A stretch of 64,000 nt of DNA from Rheinheimera hassiensis. Lineage in GTDB: Bacteria; Pseudomonadota; Gammaproteobacteria; Enterobacterales; Alteromonadaceae. The position numbers and the translations under genes are program-made. Shown here piece after piece: positions 8,810 through 16,425 of this stretch (position 1 is the stretch's first letter; the number at the start of each line of letters is the position of its first letter). The DNA is taken from assembly GCF_022436675.1 (NCBI RefSeq), contig NZ_JAKUJZ010000012.1, positions 19,376 to 83,375 of the forward strand, given 5' to 3'. Below the pieces are notes generated by a model. It ran no database searches and was not told the origin of the DNA. It was given only the letters and a program-made list of their open reading frames with translations.

Positions 8810-8860
8810 ATGTCGGAACAAAATAAATCGTATCGTAAAGAGTACTTGCTTTACTCATAG
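8810..8860 (+). CDS. Possible 16-residue leader peptide or gene remnant
   Basis: A very strong purine run (GAGGGGGG at 8801-8808) immediately precedes the ATG at 8810, which opens a 16-codon frame encoding MSEQNKSYRKEYLLYS. The peptide is hydrophilic and I recognise no relative. It could be a leader peptide for the protease gene 159 bases downstream, or the stump of a gene lost from the island. Confidence 0.25.
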   Translation: MSEQNKSYRKEYLLYS

Positions 8861-9018
8861 GGTAATTAAACAAATATGCTAATCATAAACTACTTTATGA
8901 TCTTTAGATTTGGGTTTGGATAAGATAGCCTTAAAATCTTTAATAATTTGTTGTCAATTTATGTTGGTTTGCCTAAATTAGACTAGTCATAAGAATTGTG
9001 TATAGCTCGAGGGATCGT

Positions 9019-9894
9019 ATGAGTTCATTAGATTCGCACGTTGGAATTGTTCTGAATCAGTATGCAACTAGGCTGGAAACCGAATTCGAAAGTAATATAT
9101 TTTCCTATTATGGGCAAATTCACCCTAATTTTCTTAGCCACTTTCGAGATAGATTTGAGGCATTTGTTCAGCAGAAATCATCTACAAACGTTAAAAAAGA
9201 CACTGTCTCGTTTGTTATTAATACGCCTGGTGGCTCAGCTGAAATGGTTGAGAAAATGTCCGAAATTATCAGATATCATTTCAAAGAAGTTCATTTTATC
9301 GTTCCTGATACAGCTATGTCGGCCGGCACAATCCTTTGTATGTCAGGGGACAAAATTTTTATGGATTATTCCTCTTCTTTAGGCCCTATAGATCCCCAAA
9401 TTCAGACTGCTGATGGAAAGTTCGTTCCAGCACTTGGATACCTGGACAAAATCGAAGAAATGATCGCCAAAGATCGAAACAATCAGTTGTCAAATGCTGA
9501 GTTTGCACTGTTTCAGAGCCAAGATTTAGCAGAACTCAGAAAATACGAACAAGCGAGGGATTTGACCAAGGAGCTATTAACAAAATGGCTAGTCGAATTT
9601 AAATTCAAAGATTGGAATGTCCATAGAACCGACCGTGCTAAGGTTGGGAAAGAGGTGACGATTGCCGAGAAAAGAGAAAGAGCTGAGGAAATTGCTCGAT
9701 TACTGGGGAATAACGGTCATTGGAATAGTCATGGGAGAATGATAAGCTTGACTAAGTTAAGGAACGAACTCCGATTAGAAATTGAGGATTATACAGACCA
9801 GCTGGATCGTAGAAACATGATTAGAGCGTATAACGATTTATTAACTGATTATGTGCAGAGGAATCGGATACCTGTGTACATGCATCATTGTTAG
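9019..9894 (+). CDS. SDH-family Clp-fold serine protease
   Basis: The 291-residue protein has the Clp/crotonase-fold serine protease pattern of the SDH (serine dehydrogenase proteinase, PF01972-like) family. The oxyanion-type NTPGG is at about residues 68-72, and the nucleophile motif MSAGT has Ser at about residue 101. The conserved SSSLGPIDPQI segment follows at about 118-128. The remaining C-terminal half is charged and helical. There is no signal peptide, so it is probably cytoplasmic. The ATG at 9019 with GAGGG five bases upstream is preferred over the GTG at 8998. It is followed 13 bases later by a small gene. Homologues are of unclear function; a role in defence or stress is only a guess. 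Confidence 0.8.
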   Translation: MSSLDSHVGIVLNQYATRLETEFESNIFSYYGQIHPNFLSHFRDRFEAFVQQKSSTNVKKDTVSFVINTPGGSAEMVEKMSEIIRYHFKEVHFIVPDTAMSAGTILCMSGDKIFMDYSSSLGPIDPQIQTADGKFVPALGYLDKIEEMIAKDRNNQLSNAEFALFQSQDLAELRKYEQARDLTKELLTKWLVEFKFKDWNVHRTDRAKVGKEVTIAEKRERAEEIARLLGNNGHWNSHGRMISLTKLRNELRLEIEDYTDQLDRRNMIRAYNDLLTDYVQRNRIPVYMHHC

Positions 9895-9907
9895 AACAGG
9901 AGTTATT

Positions 9908-10087
9908 ATGACCTTAGAAGACAAAGTTCGAGTATTGCAAGACAGGGGCCCTAAGTTCTCGAGTGAACAAGAGCGAAAACAATTCGAAGAAAAAATGCAG
10001 TATATACAAGAGCTTAAAGATAAAGGCTTAGTTAGGAAACGTACTTATAACCTTGCTATGTCTGGCACGCTTTGTAATACATATTAG
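9908..10087 (+). CDS. Small unknown protein paired with the Clp-fold protease
   Basis: The 59-residue protein begins MTLEDKVRVLQDRGPKFSSE, with AGGAG six bases before the ATG at 9908. It is highly charged and predicted helical (FEEKMQYIQELKDKGLVRKR) and ends SGTLCNTY. There is no signal peptide or membrane segment. It lies 13 bases after the protease gene on the same strand, so it is almost certainly co-transcribed. It could be a regulator, adaptor or substrate of the protease; nothing in the sequence decides this. Confidence 0.65.
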   Translation: MTLEDKVRVLQDRGPKFSSEQERKQFEEKMQYIQELKDKGLVRKRTYNLAMSGTLCNTY

Positions 10088-10107
10088 TTAATATCCCGCC
10101 TACTTAA

Positions 10108-10140
10108 GTTACAGTGTTGCTTTGATAGCAACACTGTAAC
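10108..10140. terminator. 14-bp perfect hairpin between two convergent operons
   Basis: The arms at 10108-10121 and 10127-10140 are perfectly complementary around a 5-base loop. It lies in the 93-base gap between the plus-strand protease pair and the minus-strand trio. Neither strand has a clear T tract, so it may act as a bidirectional barrier or mRNA 3'-end stabiliser and not as a classic terminator. Confidence 0.55.
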
Positions 10141-10180
10141 AATGTTGTTTGCTTTGAATCTTAATTGAGGGACGACTCGA

Positions 10181-10867
10181 CTAGGGTAAACACGGTTCCA
10201 GAGACTCTCTCAGTTGTTTGGCAAAAAACGTTGTAGAACTTGTTGAGAACTTACATGACCCAGTCTTTGTGAGCTCTCCATTGGCGCTAACACCGTTTTC
10301 AAATTCTATTTTGAATTTTAATGAATCTAATTTATATGTTTTGCCGTCAAGAAGAGCTTCTAGATCTCGCCTCACATCAGTTGTACCTTTAACATTTATT
10401 TTTGCCAAGCAATCGAACTTGGTACGGACTCCATAGCAAGAGATATTATCTATAGTGAGTATGCAATTTCTACTCTCTATCTCTGAAATCCACTTTTCTA
10501 TATCGAAATTGATATCCGCAACTACGACACCTAGTCCAACCATTGATCTGATTTCATTAATGAATTTTCTTAGGGAGCGGGGCGGATCAGTTATGCTTAG
10601 GAGTTTCGATTTGCTATTCCATGCAAATTTGCAGATGTAATAGACGGTGCTTTGACTTTGTATTTTGTTCCCCATTGGGTCTTCTATGTATACGTTTTCT
10701 ATAGTTTTTTCTATATATTTACCAGTTAGTGATTCACTGTTGGAAGAACTTAATAAGAAGCCTCGGCCTGACTTTTCAGAATACTGATTTGCCAGCATTA
10801 AACTGGATAGCTCTCTCAACGAAATTGGGAGTTCGGAATATAGCCATCTCGTGCTTATCATTTTCAT
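10181..10867 (-). CDS. Unknown protein, third gene of the island trio
   Basis: The 228-residue protein is not recognised. It begins MKMISTRWLYSELPISLREL, has no signal peptide or obvious membrane segment, and is a mixed alpha/beta sequence. A Ser/Thr-rich segment lies near its C-terminus, and a central hydrophobic patch reads IRSMVGLGVVVADI (about residues 108-121). Its start overlaps the stop of the preceding gene by 4 bp, the usual sign of translational coupling, so it is probably a subunit or accessory factor of the same system. Codon usage is AT-rich like the rest of the island. Confidence 0.7.
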   Translation of the reverse strand: MKMISTRWLYSELPISLRELSSLMLANQYSEKSGRGFLLSSSNSESLTGKYIEKTIENVYIEDPMGNKIQSQSTVYYICKFAWNSKSKLLSITDPPRSLRKFINEIRSMVGLGVVVADINFDIEKWISEIESRNCILTIDNISCYGVRTKFDCLAKINVKGTTDVRRDLEALLDGKTYKLDSLKFKIEFENGVSANGELTKTGSCKFSTSSTTFFAKQLRESLEPCLP

Positions 10868-11949
10868 TCTTCCAATGAATTGATGACAGTTTTGTATGCT
10901 TGCTCCGCAGCTTCTCGAAGCAGCTTGTTCATCGTGTCGTTCTCTTTAGGTGTTGCCGCCCTTCTGGTTATATTGAAAGACTTCGTTCTTTCTTGAAAGT
11001 TATAAATTCCGCGAACCATGTATTTGAAGTCTGTACAGTCTGATGGAGAACCGAATTGTGTCTCGAACTCTACTTTGTCACCACCTTCAACTCCAGATAT
11101 CCCAGTCCAAATTATTTTATATATGAAGAAACCTCGCTTGTGGAGTTGCTGGAACTCCTGAGAGTCAAGGACCCCTTCTCCAGCAAGCGCAGCTCTATTT
11201 ATATATGAAGCTAACCTTGCTTCTCGTTCATCATCATCATCTTCACTCTCATCTTCGATCGTGTGGAATACGTCTACGCTGGTTACCGTATCAAATTTAT
11301 ACCCCGGCACGTTTCGCACAAGTACATCGAAAAATCTGCTTCGAGTCTCTGGTGATATGATGCTTGAAAGGTTAATACTGAACTCTTCAATCGTTTGACC
11401 ATCCTGGAGCTGAGCGCTTAGTACTTGCTTTAGTCTAGAGGCGATATCTGCAGCTTTCTTAGTTGAAGGCATTTTTAACACTACGCCTTCATTAGTTTTT
11501 TCAATCTCGATATCACAGGTTTTTACTGCACGTTGACGTAACTCAGTTTTTGAGAAATCAAGATCGACGTAAGTCACAGATAGCTTGGTTGTACCGTTTT
11601 TCTGAGTTAATTTAACGGAGTTATCAATTTCTATGTTTGACTTTACAGTCGTGCAAGCTTTTCTAACATCATCTTCGGTTACTTCAAATTTTAAGGTCGT
11701 ATGTGTAGATTTTTCTTTCTTGTTCGGGTTTTCAAGTAGCTTGGTTAGCCAAATAAAATCATGATACCCAAAGTTCAGCGAAGTAATTCGCTCAATCAGC
11801 ATGTCCTTTGGAGCATTTAAAGGAAAAAATATTCCTCTAGTTCTTAAAAATTTTAGTAGTTCTAATTGTGTTACTTTCTTGTGTTGCAAAGCATCAAAAA
11901 TGTTCTTATCCGTTGGGATGTAGATTGCTGGACCGGTAGCATTACTCAT
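10864..11949 (-). CDS. Unknown protein with a possible N-terminal SAP-like domain, second gene of the island trio
   Basis: The 361-residue protein is not recognised as a whole. Its N-terminal region (about residues 18-55) has the helix-turn-helix spacing of a SAP-like nucleic-acid-binding motif: LLKFLRTRGIFF, then a short loop, then KDMLIERI. This is a by-eye resemblance only. An acidic run (EDESEDDDDERE) sits near residue 235. The C-terminal part contains KRGFFIYKIIWTGISG (about 272-287) and a helical tail. There are no catalytic motifs I can name. It overlaps its upstream neighbour by 8 bp and its downstream neighbour by 4 bp, so the three genes are one translational unit. Confidence 0.7.
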   Translation of the reverse strand: MSNATGPAIYIPTDKNIFDALQHKKVTQLELLKFLRTRGIFFPLNAPKDMLIERITSLNFGYHDFIWLTKLLENPNKKEKSTHTTLKFEVTEDDVRKACTTVKSNIEIDNSVKLTQKNGTTKLSVTYVDLDFSKTELRQRAVKTCDIEIEKTNEGVVLKMPSTKKAADIASRLKQVLSAQLQDGQTIEEFSINLSSIISPETRSRFFDVLVRNVPGYKFDTVTSVDVFHTIEDESEDDDDEREARLASYINRAALAGEGVLDSQEFQQLHKRGFFIYKIIWTGISGVEGGDKVEFETQFGSPSDCTDFKYMVRGIYNFQERTKSFNITRRAATPKENDTMNKLLREAAEQAYKTVINSLEE

Positions 11950-12922
11950 ACTGCATTCCTATCTCAATTTCACTGAACCTTGTCGTGAATTGCTTAATCT
12001 GGGCGCACTCAACGCGTGACATTTGTTTACGCCTAGCTTCATCCTCACCCCAGATTCTCATGTACTCAATTTTTGCTTTTTCGAAATTTGAGATAGCGAA
12101 ATTAGAAGGGTTTACCAAGCGGACTCTTATTTTGTAATCACTCACGAGCATTTGATAGTGTGACATTGCATCAATCAAATAGATGAATTCTTCAATAGTT
12201 TCACCTGATGGATGGTAATAAATAATAAAGCCATCTGAAATCATATCTTCAACTCCTCGATGTTTGATTATTAGCCAAGGAGCTGTAAGAGCTTCTATCG
12301 TAGCGGCTTTCTTCCATTCATCACCATTTCGTCTAGACCGAACTAAGTCAGGGTAGAAAAACGTGTAGTTTTCAATGCTTGGGAGTAAGTCGTCTCCCTT
12401 TAACATTTTCAGATCACATACTATGTTCAGAAGTTTCTCTATGAGATCTGGCCCCATCAAAGTCAGGGAGCCGAATTCAGATATTGGGATTTTTTCAAAA
12501 TCGATTGTATTTATATGATCTTGGAAATTTTTATCGAAATCGCCATCATGGTTATAGATAAAGAGAATTCCTGATACCTGATCAAATCCATCAGGTTTTA
12601 TCAAATATAGTTTTTGCCAGTCTTCACTGATATTTGCGCACTCTGTAGCAATAGCAAGTGACTTCAACGCCTTGGTAATAGATGTAACCTGGATTGACGA
12701 TTTCGCATAACTCTTAAGATCAACGTTTTGATAGACTGTCATTCCTGAATACGGATCGTCATAGTAAAAAACTACATCGGAAGGATGGGTTTTTTTACCG
12801 TGGCTATCGGTAACACATTCCCAATCAATATCACGTGGTCCGGATGAACTCCATTTAAAATACTTAAAAAGCTCATCAAAAACGAGCTTGGCCATTGTTT
12901 CGATATTTCCAGTCTCTGACAT
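11942..12922 (-). CDS. Putative PD-(D/E)XK-type nuclease, first gene of the island trio
   Basis: The 326-residue protein carries a restriction-nuclease-like signature in its N-terminal quarter. A helix with Glu (about residues 8-17) is followed by HPSDVVFYYD (Asp at about 49), then, 19 residues on, a strand ending NVDLKSY (Asp68-x-Lys70), then a helix. This is the D...(D/E)xK spacing of the PD-(D/E)XK superfamily. The rest (about residues 100-326) is an unrecognised alpha/beta region. GAGAG lies seven bases before the ATG at 12922. As promoter-proximal gene of a compact three-gene operon in an island, an anti-phage or anti-plasmid nuclease is plausible but unproven. Confidence 0.65.
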   Translation of the reverse strand: MSETGNIETMAKLVFDELFKYFKWSSSGPRDIDWECVTDSHGKKTHPSDVVFYYDDPYSGMTVYQNVDLKSYAKSSIQVTSITKALKSLAIATECANISEDWQKLYLIKPDGFDQVSGILFIYNHDGDFDKNFQDHINTIDFEKIPISEFGSLTLMGPDLIEKLLNIVCDLKMLKGDDLLPSIENYTFFYPDLVRSRRNGDEWKKAATIEALTAPWLIIKHRGVEDMISDGFIIYYHPSGETIEEFIYLIDAMSHYQMLVSDYKIRVRLVNPSNFAISNFEKAKIEYMRIWGEDEARRKQMSRVECAQIKQFTTRFSEIEIGMQYE

Positions 12923-13232
12923 AAGACACTCTCATTTAGCGAGTTGCTAATTCTGTTCGCATAGCCAAACTATTACGTGATGTGTCTAAATGCAATCCAA
13001 AGTTTAAAAAAGTAATTAAGAAAATGTTTTGAATATAGAAGATCGCAGTCTGTTTACGCCGATCATCTTTTTTTAATAAAATTCCGAATTTCTCTGGGTA
13101 CTAATGCAGTTATCCGGAACTTCCGGATAACTTAAAGCTGGAGCTATTACCTGAACGAACTGCTGAAATGGGCGTGTTTTAAGTGGTTGGATATATTTAT
13201 AATTTTCTCTTATTGATCTTTCTTTTCGTGCT
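12923..13232. other. Intergenic region upstream of the island trio and downstream of mnmE
   Basis: These 310 AT-rich bases contain no credible gene. They should hold the promoter of the minus-strand trio and the 3' untranslated region of mnmE. The notable item is the 23-bp perfect palindrome at 13109-13131, listed separately. I see no convincing sigma-70 promoter and no clean terminator for mnmE. Confidence 0.5.
13109..13131. promoter_or_regulatory. 23-bp perfect palindrome, candidate operator or recombination-related site
   Basis: GTTATCCGGAA at 13109-13119 is the exact reverse complement of TTCCGGATAAC at 13121-13131, with one central base. The near-absent loop argues against an RNA terminator and for binding of a dimeric protein. 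It lies about 190 bases upstream of the trio start and about 100 bases inside the right island boundary. Confidence 0.45.
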
Positions 13233-13250
13233 TTATTTTCCTATACAAAA
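13233..13250 (-). repeat. Right flanking direct repeat of the island, in the last codons of mnmE (attR-like)
   Basis: On the minus strand this reads TTTTGTATAGGAAAATAA and encodes the conserved FCIGK end of MnmE plus the stop codon. The codons ATA, GGA and AAA are AT-rich compared with the codons just before them, as if the 3' end had been rebuilt by the island. The matching copy is at 8735-8752. Confidence 0.5.
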
Positions 13251-14597
13251 CGAGCTGAAAATCTTACCCAGCAAATCATCAGAACTAAACTCGCCGGTTA
13301 TTTCATTTAAGTGCTGCTGGGTTAGCCGCAGCTCTTCGGCGAGAATTTCGCCGGCGATATAGCTGTGCAGTTGCTCCTGGCCAATAGCAAGGTGCTCTGC
13401 GGCACGATCCAGTGCGTCTAAATGGCGGCGGCGGGCGAGAAAGCTGCCTTCGGTACTGGCGTCAAAGCCGATACATTGTTTTAAATGCTCGCGCAGCGCA
13501 TCGATACCATCGCCGGTTTTGGCCGACAAACGATACACGGGTGTATGACTATCAGTATCCGGAGTCATTGGTTCGCCGGTTAAATCGGCTTTATTGCGAA
13601 TAACCGTTACACCCAAATTTGCCGGTAAGCGGTCGATAAAGTCGGGCCAGATATCGTGCGGGTCGGTGGCGTTGGTGGTGGTGCCGTCGACCATAAACAA
13701 CACACGGTCGGCCTGCTCAATTTCTTTCCACGCCCGTTCTATACCAATTTGCTCCACCTGATCGGTAGCATCACGTAAACCGGCAGTGTCGATAATATGC
13801 AGCGGCATACCATCGATATGAATATGCTCGCGCAGCACGTCGCGGGTGGTACCGGCTATTTCGGTCACTATAGCCGCTTCATGGCCGGCTAGGGCATTTA
13901 GCAGGCTGGATTTGCCGGCGTTAGGTCGTCCGGCTATTACTACCTTCATGCCTTCGCGCAAAATACTGCCCTGGGTCGCCTGCTTTTTTACGGTGGCCAG
14001 GTAGTCGATAATTTCAGCTAAATCGGCGGCGACTTTGCCGTCGGATAAAAAGTCGATTTCTTCATCAGGGAAATCTATCGCTGCTTCGACATACATGCGC
14101 AGGTGAATAACTTTTTCTACCAGTTGATGAATACGGTTCGAGAACTCGCCTTGCAGCGATTGCATGGCACTGCGTGCAGCTTGTTCGCTGCTGGCGTCAA
14201 TTAAGTCGGCGATGGCTTCGGCCTGAGCTAAATCGAGCTTGTCGTTTAAAAAAGCGCGCTCTGAGAATTCGCCGGGGCGGGCAATACGGACATTCGGCTG
14301 GGCTAATACCTGTTTTAACAGCATATCGAGTAATACCGGGCCGCCATGGCCTTGTAGCTCAAGTACATCTTCGCCGGTAAACGAATTTGGGCCGGGGAAG
14401 AGCAGGGCAATGCCTTGATCCAGCACCTTGGCTTGGCCATCAAAAAACGGTAAGTACTCAGCGTAGCGCGGTTTAGGCAGTTTGTGCAGGATAGCCTGAG
14501 CTACGGCTTTGGTGTCGGGGCCGGAGATGCGGATAATACCAACACCGGCGCGGCCGGGGGCGGTGGCTAAAGCGGCGATGGTGTCGGTAGTAAACAT
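13233..14597 (-). CDS. mnmE: MnmE (TrmE), tRNA modification GTPase
   Basis: The 454-residue length equals that of E. coli MnmE. The N-terminal domain (about residues 1-120) binds the one-carbon donor folate. The G domain, inserted in a helical domain, shows G1 GRPNAGKSS (about 222-230), the DTAGLRD G3 motif, and NKADL as G4. The C-terminal FCIGK is the family's essential cysteine motif. With MnmG it makes cmnm5U34 in tRNA. AAGAGG lies upstream of the ATG at 14597. It is the last gene of the rpmH-side cluster and its final codons coincide with the island boundary. Confidence 0.97.
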   Translation of the reverse strand: MFTTDTIAALATAPGRAGVGIIRISGPDTKAVAQAILHKLPKPRYAEYLPFFDGQAKVLDQGIALLFPGPNSFTGEDVLELQGHGGPVLLDMLLKQVLAQPNVRIARPGEFSERAFLNDKLDLAQAEAIADLIDASSEQAARSAMQSLQGEFSNRIHQLVEKVIHLRMYVEAAIDFPDEEIDFLSDGKVAADLAEIIDYLATVKKQATQGSILREGMKVVIAGRPNAGKSSLLNALAGHEAAIVTEIAGTTRDVLREHIHIDGMPLHIIDTAGLRDATDQVEQIGIERAWKEIEQADRVLFMVDGTTTNATDPHDIWPDFIDRLPANLGVTVIRNKADLTGEPMTPDTDSHTPVYRLSAKTGDGIDALREHLKQCIGFDASTEGSFLARRRHLDALDRAAEHLAIGQEQLHSYIAGEILAEELRLTQQHLNEITGEFSSDDLLGKIFSSFCIGK

Positions 14598-14615
14598 GCT
14601 GTTGCCTCTTAATAG

Positions 14616-14644
14616 AAAAAGCCTGTCAGCACAAGGCGACAGGC
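14616..14644 (-). terminator. Intrinsic terminator downstream of yidC
   Basis: On the minus strand a 7-bp stem (GCCTGTC with GACAGGC, 10-base loop) is followed by five T residues (14620-14616). It separates the yidC transcript from mnmE, whose start codon is at 14597. Confidence 0.75.
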
Positions 14645-14664
14645 CATTGGTATTGTTCAGGGTA

Positions 14665-14766
14665 TGAACCGGGAAATTCCTGCTTCGCCGCCTTCGACAG
14701 TACGTCCTTGTACTGTCTCAGCCTGCGCGGCATCCCTGCCGCTGCTACGCAGGAACACCCGGTTCA
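14665..14766. repeat. Multi-arm palindromic intergenic element (cloverleaf-like)
   Basis: The outer arms TGAACCGGG (14665-14673) and CCCGGTTCA (14758-14766) pair, as do TTCCTGC (14677-14683) and GCAGGAA (14749-14755). Between them sit an 8-bp hairpin (GACAGTAC at 14696-14703 with GTACTGTC at 14710-14717) and a 6-bp hairpin (GCGGCA at 14727-14732 with TGCCGC at 14737-14742, loop TCCC). It lies between yidC and its terminator. The structure resembles a REP or MITE-like dispersed element, but only this copy is clear in the window. Confidence 0.5.
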
Positions 14767-14784
14767 CACCTCATGGTATTTCAA

Positions 14785-16422
14785 TCAAGCTTTTTTAGTA
14801 TGTAAGCCTTTCTTTTCCATACCACGGTAGATATACAGCATCTGTGCCAGTGAAATCAGGTTACTAACAAACCAGTACAGTACCAGGCCACTTGGAAACC
14901 ACAGGAAGAATACTGAGAACGCCACCGGCATCCACATCATGATCTTCTGCTGCATTGGGTCAGTTACCTGCATCGGCGTTAGCTTTTGCATTAAGAACAT
15001 GCTGGCACCAAACAACACTGGTAATACATAGTAGGGGTCAAGCGCGGATAAATCGTCAATCCACAACATAAACGGTGCATGACGCAGCTCAACACTTTCA
15101 ACAAATACCCAGTACAGCGCAAGGAAAATTGGCATCTGGATAATCATCGGCAAGCAGCCACCCATAGGGTTAACTTTTTCTTTGCGATACAGTTCCATCA
15201 TCGCCGGCCCCATTTTCTGCCGGTCGTCTTTATAGCGTGCTTGCAGCTCTTCAATTTTTGGCTTTAAGTTACGCATTTTCGCCATTGACTCGTACTGCAC
15301 TTTAGTTAGCGGGTACATCGCGCCTTTAACGATAATGGTGATGCAGATAATGGCCAGGCCCCAGTTTACTACAAAGCCCTGGATGGTCGTCAGTAACCAG
15401 AACAACGGTTTAGAGAGAAACCACAGAAAGCCATAATCTACTGTTAAATCTAAACCACTGGCTAACTTTTCCAGGTTGTCCTGATTTTTCGGACCTGCGT
15501 AAAAGGTGCTACCTAAGGTGGCTTCAGCGCCTGGCTCAATATTGACTACCGGGCCTTTAGTGCCAATAACACCCTGCCCGTTACGTACCATACTGTATAA
15601 CTGGTTATCAGCTTGCTGATCGGGTACCCAGGCAGATACAAAATAGTGCTCTAACATGGCCACCCAGCCACCTACTGTAGCTTCAAGCAGGTTTTTATCT
15701 GTCATGTCGTCAAATTTGTACTTGGTGTAACGTGTTGATGACGTACCATAAGCGCCGCCACGGTAAATTGGCATCATCATGCTGCTGCTTTCACCGTTAT
15801 CGATAGTTTGCACCAGGTGCTGATACGGCTGCACGGTTTTAACTTCGCCGCTTTGGTTTTGGATAAAATATTCTACCCGGACATCATATTGGCCAGCGGT
15901 AAAGGTAAAGCGTTTTTCAATTTGCAGGCCGTTGTGGTTAAACAGCAAAGGCACTACCAGCTCGGTTGCACCTTCGGCCAGCGTGTAACTGTTTTGTGCG
16001 CTGCTATATACCGGGCGCGCGTTACGGCTGTCGTCCGGGCCGTCGCGGCCAATCAGGCCACTTTGGGCTACGTACTCAAAACCGGGCAGGCGGCGCATTA
16101 ATGGGTAAGCATCACCGGCACCTTTATTCAGTTCGAACGCGGGCAATTGCAGGTCAACAATATCACCGCCACGGCTGTCAATGCTCAGCTGCAGTACGTC
16201 AGTATTAATGCGGATAGTACGTGCCGCTGCTGCCACTGCGGTAGCCGGTTGTTCGGCATCGGCGGTGGTTAGCTGTAAATCAGCAGAACTGCTGCCAGAA
16301 GTTTGGCTTTGCTGCGTTACCGGGGCGACTGGTTTTGGCGCAGTGTCAATATTCCACTGTTGCCAAAGTAAAAAACTGACCAGTGCCAGGCCAATAACTA
16401 ATAAACTACGTTGTGATTCCAT
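14785..16422 (-). CDS. yidC: YidC membrane protein insertase
   Basis: The 545-residue protein has the Gram-negative YidC layout. TM1 is at about residues 5-20 (SLLVIGLALVSFLLW). A low-complexity linker follows, then a large periplasmic beta domain to about residue 330. The C-terminal insertase core has five TM segments and includes the conserved FWFLSKPLF-like WFLSKPLFWLL and PMGGCLPMIIQMPIFLALYW motifs. It inserts and folds inner-membrane proteins alone or with SecYEG. It is followed by a terminator and lies three bases after yidD. Confidence 0.97.
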   Translation of the reverse strand: MESQRSLLVIGLALVSFLLWQQWNIDTAPKPVAPVTQQSQTSGSSSADLQLTTADAEQPATAVAAAARTIRINTDVLQLSIDSRGGDIVDLQLPAFELNKGAGDAYPLMRRLPGFEYVAQSGLIGRDGPDDSRNARPVYSSAQNSYTLAEGATELVVPLLFNHNGLQIEKRFTFTAGQYDVRVEYFIQNQSGEVKTVQPYQHLVQTIDNGESSSMMMPIYRGGAYGTSSTRYTKYKFDDMTDKNLLEATVGGWVAMLEHYFVSAWVPDQQADNQLYSMVRNGQGVIGTKGPVVNIEPGAEATLGSTFYAGPKNQDNLEKLASGLDLTVDYGFLWFLSKPLFWLLTTIQGFVVNWGLAIICITIIVKGAMYPLTKVQYESMAKMRNLKPKIEELQARYKDDRQKMGPAMMELYRKEKVNPMGGCLPMIIQMPIFLALYWVFVESVELRHAPFMLWIDDLSALDPYYVLPVLFGASMFLMQKLTPMQVTDPMQQKIMMWMPVAFSVFFLWFPSGLVLYWFVSNLISLAQMLYIYRGMEKKGLHTKKA

Positions 16423-16425
16423 GGC

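Larger units (their letters stand above)
8753..13232. mobile_element. AT-rich genomic island inserted at the 3' end of mnmE, no integrase seen
   Basis: About 4.5 kb of visibly AT-rich sequence separates the MFS gene from mnmE. It carries two plus-strand and three minus-strand genes that I do not recognise as backbone, plus a very short ORF. It is bounded by imperfect 18-bp direct repeats, the right one being the last codons of mnmE. The 3' end of mnmE (trmE/thdF) is the known attachment site of SGI1-type integrative elements. No recombinase, relaxase or replication gene is present, so this may be a decayed element, a trans-mobilised one, or a cargo remnant. That it is mobile is an inference. 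Confidence 0.55.

Noticed and set aside
8753..13232. Transposase, integrase, toxin-antitoxin pair or CRISPR array in the island
   Set aside because: None of the island proteins shows recombinase, DDE or relaxase motifs, no repeat-spacer pattern is present, and the 59-residue gene does not look like a known antitoxin.
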